DNA of 51,131 bases, taken from NCBI RefSeq assembly GCF_021699195.1, contig NZ_SSXE01000049.1:1-51131 (forward strand), in the 5' to 3' direction. A program made the position numbers and the translations under genes. Each line of letters starts with the position of its first letter. Position 1 is the stretch's first letter. Under the pieces are notes generated by a model. The model made no database searches. It was given only the letters and a program-made list of their open reading frames with translations, and was not told the origin of the DNA. The stretch is from Nonomuraea sp. MG754425. Lineage in GTDB: Bacteria; Actinomycetota; Actinomycetes; Streptosporangiales; Streptosporangiaceae. Positions 1 through 6,961 of this stretch are shown piece after piece.

Positions 1-118
1 GCGCAAGGCACAGGTGGACGCCGAGTTCGAGCAACTGTCCGAGGAGCCGACGGCCGGTGGCTTCCCTGTGCCGCCGCTCGACCTGCCGCACTACCACGGC
101 GTCCGTCCGGGCGGCTGA
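1..118 (+). CDS. C-terminal end of an unidentified protein (5' partial)
   Basis: An open frame enters from the left edge and ends at the TGA at 116-118. The 38 visible residues are charged at first (RKAQVDAEFEQLSEEP), then rich in Pro and Gly, and end HGVRPGG. GC-rich third positions and the clean stop suggest a real gene end. Too little is present to name a family. The next gene on the same strand starts 107 bases later. Confidence 0.5.
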   Translation, partial: RKAQVDAEFEQLSEEPTAGGFPVPPLDLPHYHGVRPGG

Positions 119-159
119 CGCCGCGAGACTGGCACTGCGAGCCTGACGCTACGAGCCTG

Positions 160-172
160 CACCTGGCAGGTG
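160..172. promoter_or_regulatory. Palindrome upstream of the DHA2 exporter
   Basis: CACCTG-G-CAGGTG is a perfect 13-bp inverted repeat, 54 bases before the ATG at 226. It follows two direct copies of CGAGCCTG (139-159 region). It could be a repressor operator for the exporter. No regulator is identified, so the role is inferred from position only. Confidence 0.35.
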
Positions 173-225
173 TACCTCCGGCAGGGCGCTGGCAGCCGCG
201 CCGGCGCGGGCGCACGCTGGTCGCC

Positions 226-1653
226 ATGACTGCGGAGACCTTGCGGAACGCGGCCCGGCTGGGCTCGCGCGGCCGGCTCGTCCTGTTCACCTTGTGCGGC
301 GCGACGTTCATGACCGGCCTGGACTATTCGATCATCACGGTGGCGCTGCCGGAGATCGGCCGGGACCTGGGCTTCGCGAGCGCGGCGGCCCTGCAGTGGG
401 TGGCCACCGCGTGCCTGCTGCCGACCGCCGCGCTGATGCCGCTGTTCGGGCGGGTCTGCGACCTGGTGGGCAGACGCCGGCTGTTCGTCGCCGGGGTGGC
501 GCTGTTCACCGCGTTCTCGCTGCTGGCCGGGCTGGTGCCGAGCCCCGGGCTGCTGGTGGCGGCGCGCGCCGGGCAGGGCGTCGCGGCGGCGATGATCGGC
601 CCGGCCGCGCTGGCGTTGCTGACGAGCGCGTTCCCCGAGGGGCCGCGGCGCACCCGGGCACTGGGGGTCAACGGGGCGCTGCTGTCGCTGGGGTTCGTCG
701 CCGGGACGATCGGCGGCGGCCTCATCACCAGCGGGCTGAACTGGCGGTGGACCATGCTCCTGCTGGCCCTCATCGGCGTCCTGGTGCTGCTCGGCGCGCT
801 GACGGTGGTCCGCGAGCCGGGCGGCCGGACCCGGACCCGGCTGGACGTGCCCGGCGCGCTGCTGGCCGGCGGCGGCCTGTTCGCCCTGGTCTACGGCATC
901 TCGACCGGCGACCAGGCGGGCTGGGCCAGTGGGCCCACCCTCGTGACGCTGTCGGCGGCGGCGCTGCTCCTCGGCGCGTTCCTCGCCGTCGAGACGCGGC
1001 ATCCGGTGCCGCTCGTCCCGCCGCGTCTGCTGCGCCGGCCGAGCGTCGCGTGGGGCATGGCGGTGGGGGTGGTCACGTTCGGGATGTGCGGCGGGGCGAC
1101 GCTGCTGCTCAGCATCCACATGCAGGACGTCCTGGGGTTCACGCCGCTGCAGACCGGGCTCGCCTTCCTCGGCGAGGGCGTCGCGGCCCTGGTCGCCGGG
1201 ACGCTCGCGGCGCGGCTGATCGGCGCCCGGGGCCTGGTGACGGCCATCGTGACCGGCCTGACCGTGCAGGGCGCGGGCACCGCCGCGATGGTGCTCCTGC
1301 CCGCCGAGGGCGGGCTGGGCCTGCTGCTGGCGACGTCGGGCGCGATGGGCTTCGGGCACGTCCTGGCGGTGGTGGCGGCCGTCGCCACGATCACCTCCGG
1401 CCTGCCGGAGGCCGATCAGGGCGTCGCCGCCGGTCTGGCCCAGTTGCCCACGTTCATCGGCGCGATCGGGGTGGCCGGGCTCAGCGCGGTCGCCGCCGCG
1501 CGGAGCGGGGCGCTCGCTGTCACCGGGGTCGCCGAGGCGACGCTGGGCGGGTTGCACTCCGCCTTCCTGATGGCCGGGGCGGTCGCGCTGGCCGGTGCGG
1601 TCGCCGCGGGGGTGCTGCTGCGCCGGACGACGGGGTTCTCCCCCGCCGCCTGA
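226..1653 (+). CDS. MFS transporter, DHA2 (EmrB/QacA-like) drug:H+ antiporter family
   Basis: This 475-residue polytopic membrane protein is predicted to export drugs or other small toxic compounds by proton antiport. The opening segment FTLCGATFMTGLDYSIITVALPEIGRDL is the usual DHA2 TM1 pattern, with Asp in the motif-D1 position. The loop 2-3 motif A is present as GRVCDLVGRRR near residues 77-87. About fourteen hydrophobic segments fit DHA2 rather than twelve-segment DHA1. The ATG at 226 has only a weak Shine-Dalgarno. The gene converges on an XRE regulator only 3 bases downstream. The substrate cannot be deduced from sequence. Confidence 0.88.
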   Translation: MTAETLRNAARLGSRGRLVLFTLCGATFMTGLDYSIITVALPEIGRDLGFASAAALQWVATACLLPTAALMPLFGRVCDLVGRRRLFVAGVALFTAFSLLAGLVPSPGLLVAARAGQGVAAAMIGPAALALLTSAFPEGPRRTRALGVNGALLSLGFVAGTIGGGLITSGLNWRWTMLLLALIGVLVLLGALTVVREPGGRTRTRLDVPGALLAGGGLFALVYGISTGDQAGWASGPTLVTLSAAALLLGAFLAVETRHPVPLVPPRLLRRPSVAWGMAVGVVTFGMCGGATLLLSIHMQDVLGFTPLQTGLAFLGEGVAALVAGTLAARLIGARGLVTAIVTGLTVQGAGTAAMVLLPAEGGLGLLLATSGAMGFGHVLAVVAAVATITSGLPEADQGVAAGLAQLPTFIGAIGVAGLSAVAAARSGALAVTGVAEATLGGLHSAFLMAGAVALAGAVAAGVLLRRTTGFSPAA

Positions 1654-1656
1654 TCC

Positions 1657-2496
1657 TCAGGTGACCGCGGAGAGACCCGCCAGCCGTCGCAGGCGGTCAT
1701 GCGACGGCGAGCCCGTCTCGGCCTGGAAGACCGTCACCCCCTGGCCCTCGTCGTCGGGGGTGCGCAGGAACTCGGCGGTGAGCGTCAGCAGGCCGACGTC
1801 CGGATGCCGGTAGTCGCGCGTGATGGACGCGCAGTTGCTCACCGGATGCTCGGCCCACAGCGTGCGGAACTCGGGGCTGAGCGCCGAGAGCTCATCGATC
1901 AGCGCGCTCAGCCCTTCGTCGCCGGGGAAGCGGCTCAGCGACCCGGCGAGATAGGCGATGTCGTCGCGGGCCTTGCGCTCCCAGTCGGGGTAGAGCGCGC
2001 GGGAGAAGCCCGGTTCGAGGAAGTCGAGGCGGACGAAGTTCGGCCTCCTGACGCCGTCGAAGGGCCAGTGGGGGGCGAGCAGGGCGTGCCCCAGCCGGTT
2101 CCACGCCAGGATGTCGCCGCGCCGGCCCACCGCGATGGCGGGCGCCTCGGCGAAGGAGGCGACCATCACGCCGATGCCGGGACGCAGCCGTTCGGGCCGC
2201 GCCCGCCGCCGGGCCCGCACGGCGCGCGCCAGCCGGTGCAGGTGGGCCACCTCGTCGTCGTCCAGCCGCAGGACGCGGGCGACGGCGTCGAGCACCTCGT
2301 CGGAGACGTTGGGGCTCTGCCCCTGCTCCATCCGCGTGTAGTAGCCGACGCTGACCCCGGCCAGCGGCGCCACCTCCTCCCTGCGCAGCCCGGCCACCCG
2401 CCGGTGCCGGACGCCGGAGCTGAGCCCGAGGTCCTCGGGGCGCAGCCGGGCCCTGCGGGATCGGAGGAACTCGCCGAGGGCGGAAGCGGGATACAT
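1657..2496 (-). CDS. XRE-family helix-turn-helix regulator with MmyB-like ligand-binding domain
   Basis: This 279-residue transcription factor is of a type very common in actinomycetes. Residues about 5-80 form the HTH: LGEFLRSRRARL, then VAGLRREEVAPLAGVSVGYYTRMEQGQ, with the recognition helix in VSVGYYTRMEQG. The C-terminal 160 residues match the MmyB PAS-like domain, including VSNCASITRDYRHPDVGLLTLTAEF and VFQAETGSPS. That domain is known to bind fatty-acid-like ligands in some relatives. Paralogues often control neighbouring dehydrogenases or exporters, so the convergent DHA2 exporter or the flavoprotein upstream on the same strand (57 bases away) are plausible targets. The ATG at 2496 is the natural start just before the HTH. 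Confidence 0.87.
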   Translation of the reverse strand: MYPASALGEFLRSRRARLRPEDLGLSSGVRHRRVAGLRREEVAPLAGVSVGYYTRMEQGQSPNVSDEVLDAVARVLRLDDDEVAHLHRLARAVRARRRARPERLRPGIGVMVASFAEAPAIAVGRRGDILAWNRLGHALLAPHWPFDGVRRPNFVRLDFLEPGFSRALYPDWERKARDDIAYLAGSLSRFPGDEGLSALIDELSALSPEFRTLWAEHPVSNCASITRDYRHPDVGLLTLTAEFLRTPDDEGQGVTVFQAETGSPSHDRLRRLAGLSAVT

Positions 2497-2553
2497 GCCG
2501 TCCAGCCTGCCAGGCCCCCGCCACTGCCGTGGCCGGGGGCCGGGCGCGGCGGG

Positions 2554-3867
2554 CTATGCGAGGACGGGGAAGTTGGCCCGCAGGACGCCGCGCGGGTCGC
2601 GCACCCGCTTGACCTCCCGCAGCCGGGCGAGGTCGGACTCGGTGAAGGCCGCCGCGGCCCGCTCGCCGCGCCCCAGCATCGTGTACGGCTTACGCCCGCT
2701 GACCAGCCCGCCCAGCTCGGCCGCGAACCGCTCCTGCCGCTCGCCCACGGCCGCCGACAGCTCGGGGGTGACCGCGAGACCCAGCAGGTAGAGCAGGTAC
2801 GGCTCGGTCACCGGCCCGCTCGGCCCCGCGTCCGGGCGGGCCGCGGCCAGCGCCCCGCCCAGGTGCCTGAGCTGCAGGGCGAGCACGGGCTCCAGCGGCG
2901 TGTCGAGCAGCACCTTCGCCGCCTGGTCGTCGAGGCCGGTGAGCAGTTCGGCGCGGGAGCGGCCGGCGGACGGGTCGGTCGGCTCGTCGGCGATGGAGCC
3001 CAGGTCGGCGACGGCCACCGGGCCCCGCTTGTCGGCGATCACGTCGTCGATCGTGTCGAGCTTGGCCAGCAGCGTGCGCGCGTCGCCCTCCTCGCCGAGG
3101 AAGGCGACGTCGAGGCCGACCATGGGCGGCGCCTGCGGGAACTGGAACCGGTTGAACCACACCGCCAGCTCGTCGGGCGCCTCCGCGGTGATCTCGCGGA
3201 AGGCCTCGAACACCTCGCGGGTGCGGTGCCCCGGCCAGATCATCCGGCCCCCGAACAGGGCGGGCGCCGGATGCAGGTCGAACTCGACGGCCGTGACCAG
3301 CGCGAAGTCACCGCCGCCGCCGCGCAGCGCCCAGAACAGGTCGGGGTCGGAGCTCGCGCTCACCGTGGCCTGCTCGCCGTCGGCGCGCACCACGTCGAAG
3401 GAGCGCACGCTGTCGGCCGCGAAGCCGTACCGGCGGCTGAACCAGCTCAGGCCGCCCCCGAGGGTGTAGCCGGTCACGCTCACGATCGGGCTGCTGCCCG
3501 CCAGCCCGGTCAGGCCGAGCGGCCCGGTCTCGGCCAGCAGCTCGCCCCACTTCACGCCGGCGCCCACCTTGGCCACCCGCTCCGCACCGCGCACCCGCAG
3601 CTCACGCAGCCGGCCGGTGCGCAGCAGGATGACGCCCTCGGCGTCGCCGGACGCGCCGTGGCCACCCGCCTGGGCGGTCACCGTCAGGCCCGTGCCGGCC
3701 GCGTAGCGGACCAGGGCCGCCACGTCGGCGGCGTCCTCGGCCTCCACCACGGCCGCCACCGGCTGGTGCACCGACACGTTCCACGGCGTGGCCGCCTGCT
3801 CGAACCCGGCGTCGCCGGGCAGCAGCACCGGGCCGCGCACCGCGGCGCGCAGATCCGTGTTCGTCAT
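2554..3867 (-). CDS. FAD-binding oxidoreductase, BBE (berberine-bridge-like)/PCMH family
   Basis: This 437-residue flavoprotein should oxidise a small alcohol, sugar or alkaloid-type substrate using covalently bound FAD. The PCMH FAD-binding domain spans residues about 30-200. AQAGGHGASG carries the His (about residue 70) expected to be attached to the flavin 8-alpha carbon. The second attachment Cys of bicovalent members is absent: the segment reads LAGSSPIVSVTGYTLGGGL. The C terminus ends in the BBE motif DPRGVLRANFPVL. The start at 3867 (MTNTDL) is preceded by GGGGGAG at good spacing; upstream Met codons in frame lack this. The gene is divergent from the methyltransferase at 4014. Confidence 0.85.
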   Translation of the reverse strand: MTNTDLRAAVRGPVLLPGDAGFEQAATPWNVSVHQPVAAVVEAEDAADVAALVRYAAGTGLTVTAQAGGHGASGDAEGVILLRTGRLRELRVRGAERVAKVGAGVKWGELLAETGPLGLTGLAGSSPIVSVTGYTLGGGLSWFSRRYGFAADSVRSFDVVRADGEQATVSASSDPDLFWALRGGGGDFALVTAVEFDLHPAPALFGGRMIWPGHRTREVFEAFREITAEAPDELAVWFNRFQFPQAPPMVGLDVAFLGEEGDARTLLAKLDTIDDVIADKRGPVAVADLGSIADEPTDPSAGRSRAELLTGLDDQAAKVLLDTPLEPVLALQLRHLGGALAAARPDAGPSGPVTEPYLLYLLGLAVTPELSAAVGERQERFAAELGGLVSGRKPYTMLGRGERAAAAFTESDLARLREVKRVRDPRGVLRANFPVLA

Positions 3868-3895
3868 GTCGTACTCCCCCATGTGGTCGTTCATC

Positions 3896-3917
3896 GGCCC
3901 CGGGGTCATCCGGGGCC
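3896..3917. promoter_or_regulatory. Inverted repeat in the divergent flavoprotein/methyltransferase promoter region
   Basis: GGCCCCGG and CCGGGGCC are perfect 8-bp arms around a 6-base spacer. They sit 29 bases upstream of the flavoprotein start and 97 bases upstream of the methyltransferase. It could be an operator or a 5'-UTR hairpin. The rest of 3868-4013 holds no gene. Confidence 0.35.
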
Positions 3918-4013
3918 ATCGCTATGACGGATCCAACACGACAGGTGTGACAAGAAATCCCTGGGAATCTTTCCCTTTGCCGCGGTGACCGCCGATGGGG
4001 CATCCTGCACCGA

Positions 4014-4769
4014 ATGGAACGTGACCTGATCAGCCTGCATGCCCACGCCGACCACCCCATCTCCGCCCCCATCACCGAGGACGGCCTCGATCGGCTGCTC
4101 CAGCGGGCGAAGCTGCCCGCGCGGGCCCGCGTCCTCGATCTCGGCTGCGGCGAGGCGGTCTGGCTGACCAGGGCGCTGGCCCGCTACCCCGACGCGACGG
4201 CCGACGGGGTGGACATCTCGAAGGCCGCGCTGGACGTGGCCGCCGAGCGGGCCGGGCGGCTCGGGCTGTCCGACCGGCTGCGCCTGCACCACGCCCCTGC
4301 GGCCGGCTTCACCGCCGCCGAGCCGTACGACCTGGTGCTGTGCGTGGGCGCCACGCACGCCTTCGGCGGCCTCGGGCCGACCCTGGGCGCCGTGCGCGAG
4401 CATCTGCGGCCGTCCTCCGGGCTGGCCCTCGTCGGCGAGGGCTTCTGGGAGCGCACCCCGTCGCCCGAACTGCTCACCCGCCTGGGCGCCGAGCCCGGCG
4501 AGTACGCCGACCTGGCCGAGACGGTGGCCCGCGTGGAGAGCGCCGGGTACGCCACCGTGCACGCGCACACGAGCACGCTGGCCGAGTGGGACGAGTACGA
4601 GTGGTCCTGGACCGGCTCGCTCACCCGCTGGGCCCTCGACCACCCGGGCCCGGACGGCGACGCGGCACTGGCCGCCGCCCGCGAACACCGGGACCTGTGG
4701 CTGACCGGTTACCGGGGCGTCCTCGGGTTCGTCACCCTCCTGCTGCGCGGCACCGGGGCGCACGGCTGA
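4014..4769 (+). CDS. Class I SAM-dependent methyltransferase
   Basis: This 251-residue cytosolic enzyme has a Rossmann-type SAM domain. Motif I is VLDLGCGEAVWL (about residues 41-52). The acidic end of beta-2 appears in ADGVDISKAAL, and YDLVLCVGATHAFGG is the post-I/motif II region. The C-terminal third (DEYEWSWTGSLTRWALDHPG) is a lid-like helical part typical of small-molecule or SAM-dependent methyltransferases of actinomycetes. The methyl acceptor is unknown. The ATG at 4014 follows an untranslated stretch shared with the divergent flavoprotein, so the two may be co-regulated. The P450 gene converges on it. Confidence 0.85.
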   Translation: MERDLISLHAHADHPISAPITEDGLDRLLQRAKLPARARVLDLGCGEAVWLTRALARYPDATADGVDISKAALDVAAERAGRLGLSDRLRLHHAPAAGFTAAEPYDLVLCVGATHAFGGLGPTLGAVREHLRPSSGLALVGEGFWERTPSPELLTRLGAEPGEYADLAETVARVESAGYATVHAHTSTLAEWDEYEWSWTGSLTRWALDHPGPDGDAALAAAREHRDLWLTGYRGVLGFVTLLLRGTGAHG

Positions 4770-4781
4770 CCGGTCACCGGG

Positions 4782-4802
4782 GCCTCCCGGGATCGCGGAG
4801 GC
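4782..4802. terminator. Possible bidirectional hairpin terminator
   Basis: GCCTCC and GGAGGC form a 6-bp stem around a 9-base loop between the convergent methyltransferase and P450 genes. There is no T-run, so this is a weak call based on position and symmetry. Confidence 0.3.
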
Positions 4803-4823
4803 GCCGGGTGCGGGCTTCGGCGG

Positions 4824-5996
4824 TCACCAGGTGACGTGCAGGGCCGCCGGGCCCGCGTCGGCCCCGTCGCGGGTCCAGGCGACGTCGTCCGCCGTGCCGA
4901 TCAGGCGCAGGCCGGGCAGCCCGCGGGCCAGGGCGGCGAGCGCGGCCCGCACCTCCAGGCGGGCCAGCGGCGCGCCGAGGCAGTAGTGCGGACCGTGCCC
5001 GAACACCAGCGACGGCCCGGCGGCGCGCCCCGGCAGGAACGCGTCGGGGTCGGCGAAGCGCCGCGGGTCGCGGTGCGCGGCCTCCAGCCGGACCAGCACC
5101 GGGTCACCGGCGGCGATCGCGACCCCGGCGAGGTCGAGGCCGGTCTGCGCGAAGCGCGGGAAGGGCTCGCCGGTCAGCCCCGACTGCAGCCGCAGCGCCT
5201 CCTCGACGACGGCGTCGAGCCGTTCCCCGGTGCCGGCGGCCTCGGCGGGCCAGTGCCCGTCCCCTTCGACGAGCAGCCGGAGCACGGCCGTGGAGATCGC
5301 GTTGCGGGCCGACAGGTGCCCGGCGGACACGATCGTGGCGGCCAGGGCGGCCAGCTCTCCGTCACCGAGCCGCCCGTCCCCGGTGTCGCGCACCGCGATC
5401 AGCGAGCTGAGCAGATCGGCCGCCGGAGCCGCCCGCCTGGCCTCGACCAGCGTGGCCGCGTACGCGGTGAGTTCCTCCCAGGCGCGCGCGGCGCGGGCCG
5501 TCTCCTCCTCGTCGCCGAACACGAAGTCGGCGCCCCCGGCTCCCGCCAGGTCCCGGAAGCGCTCGCGGTCGCCGGGATCCACGCCGAGCAGTTCGCCGAT
5601 GACCGTGATCGAGATCGGCGCGGCCAGCCCGGCCACGAGGTCGGCGGGCGGGCCCGAGCGGGCGAGCGCGGCGACGTGATCGTCCGCGACCCGCTCGGCG
5701 CGGGCGCGCAGCGCCTCGATCGCGCGCGGGCCGAACGCCTTCGACACCAGCCGCCGCAGCCGCGCGTGCGCCTCGCCGTCCTGGAACAGCGTCTCGTTCC
5801 CCGGGTACGCGCCGCCGGGCGGCGCGAGGCCGAAGCGGCGGTCGGACAGGACGGCGACGGCGGCGTCGTAGGAGGTGACGAGCCAGGCGGGGCGGCCGTC
5901 CGGGGTCCGCACCCGGGCGACGGGGGTGTTCTCGCGCAGCCGCGCGTACTCGGGCGGCGGGGTGAGCGGGCCGGGCCGGTCGAACGGCAGGATCAT
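4824..5996 (-). CDS. Cytochrome P450 with an atypical I-helix
   Basis: This 390-residue soluble bacterial P450 is predicted to hydroxylate or epoxidise a small molecule with electrons from a ferredoxin. The heme loop is FGHGPHYCLGAP, with the thiolate Cys near residue 339. The K-helix ExxR is EALR (266-269), and RLRRLVSKAFGPR is the C-helix. The I-helix reads AGHLSAR (225-231), where AGHE/DTT is usual: the acidic residue is Leu and the Thr is Ser. The start MILPFDRPG at 5996 has GGAGAGG upstream; a longer frame to 6125 has a non-P450-like N terminus. It is divergent from the APH gene. No ferredoxin gene is adjacent. Confidence 0.9.
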   Translation of the reverse strand: MILPFDRPGPLTPPPEYARLRENTPVARVRTPDGRPAWLVTSYDAAVAVLSDRRFGLAPPGGAYPGNETLFQDGEAHARLRRLVSKAFGPRAIEALRARAERVADDHVAALARSGPPADLVAGLAAPISITVIGELLGVDPGDRERFRDLAGAGGADFVFGDEEETARAARAWEELTAYAATLVEARRAAPAADLLSSLIAVRDTGDGRLGDGELAALAATIVSAGHLSARNAISTAVLRLLVEGDGHWPAEAAGTGERLDAVVEEALRLQSGLTGEPFPRFAQTGLDLAGVAIAAGDPVLVRLEAAHRDPRRFADPDAFLPGRAAGPSLVFGHGPHYCLGAPLARLEVRAALAALARGLPGLRLIGTADDVAWTRDGADAGPAALHVTW

Positions 5997-6142
5997 GGGT
6001 TTCACACGCCTCTCCGGGTCGGCGGGACGGCGGTCGTCCCGGACCTCCAGTGAAGACGTTGCCGCCGCGTCAAGGTCAAGCCGCCGGCCGCGGCCGGGAA
6101 AACCGTTTGCCGCGCACGCCTTCATGGCAAGATCATGTCCTG

Positions 6143-6949
6143 ATGAGCGCGAACGCCGAAGTCCCGGCCGGTCCGGTGCCCGTCCCCGAGGTGATCACCG
6201 CGCTGGCCCGCGGCGACGAGATCACCCCCGTGTGGCGCAACGAGCTGGGCGGGCTGACGTTCCGCCTCGACGGGCCGGGCGGCGTCACGAGGTACGCCAA
6301 GTGGGTGGCCGCCGGCACGCCCGAGATCGACCTGGTCGGCGAGGCCGAGCGGCTGGCCTGGGCGCAGCGGTGGACGGCGGTGCCGCCGCCGCTGGAGCAC
6401 GGCGTGGACGCCGTCGGCGCGTGGCTGGTGACGGCCGCCGTGCCCGGCGTCTCCGCGGTGGACGCGCGCTGGGCGGCCGACCCGGCCGTCGCGGCGACCG
6501 CGATCGGCCGGGGGCTGCGCCTGCTGCACGACGCGCTGCCCGTCACCGGGTGCCCGTTCGACTGGGGGGTGGCGCGGCGGCTGCGCCGGGCCGACGAGCG
6601 CATCGCCGACGGCGAGGGCCCTGAGAACTGGGCCCCCGAGCACCGGCACCTCGGCCTGGCCGGGGCGCGGGCCCGCATCGGCGACCCGCCGCCGATCGAC
6701 CGGCTGGTCGTCTGCCACGGCGACGCGTGCGTGCCGAACACGCTGCTGCACGACGACGGCACGTTCGCCGCGCACGTCGATCTCGGCTCGCTCGGCCTGG
6801 CCGACCGGTGGGCGGATCTCGCGGTCGCGGCCTGGAGCACGGAGGGCGACTACGGGCCCGGATACGACGGCCACGTCTACGAGGGGTACGGCATCAAACC
6901 GGACGAGGAGCGCCTCGCCTACTACCGGCTGCTGTGGGACCTCGCCTGA
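6143..6949 (+). CDS. APH(3')-like aminoglycoside O-phosphotransferase
   Basis: This 268-residue protein matches the usual APH(3') length of about 264-271. It is expected to transfer the gamma-phosphate of a nucleotide to a hydroxyl of an aminoglycoside. The Brenner motif is VVCHGDACVPN (about 189-199), with catalytic Asp194 and metal-binding Asn199. HVDLGSLGLADRWADLA (about 211-227) holds the second metal Asp (DxG) and the APH(3') tail. The N-terminal lobe has the Lys candidate in RYAKWV. The start at 6143 follows a short untranslated leader. Chromosomal copies like this occur in aminoglycoside producers and relatives. Activity on clinical drugs cannot be read from sequence. Confidence 0.86.
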   Translation: MSANAEVPAGPVPVPEVITALARGDEITPVWRNELGGLTFRLDGPGGVTRYAKWVAAGTPEIDLVGEAERLAWAQRWTAVPPPLEHGVDAVGAWLVTAAVPGVSAVDARWAADPAVAATAIGRGLRLLHDALPVTGCPFDWGVARRLRRADERIADGEGPENWAPEHRHLGLAGARARIGDPPPIDRLVVCHGDACVPNTLLHDDGTFAAHVDLGSLGLADRWADLAVAAWSTEGDYGPGYDGHVYEGYGIKPDEERLAYYRLLWDLA

Positions 6950-6961
6950 CGTGGCCGCCGC

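Noticed and set aside
91..1557. Long open frame on the minus strand opposite the first DHA2 exporter
   Set aside because: Its translation is rich in Arg, Gly, Pro and Gln with no domain, as expected opposite a very GC-rich gene.
1699..3927. 742-codon plus-strand open frame opposite the XRE regulator and flavoprotein
   Set aside because: It spans two genes with clear families on the other strand and shows only low-complexity Arg/Gly/His-rich sequence.
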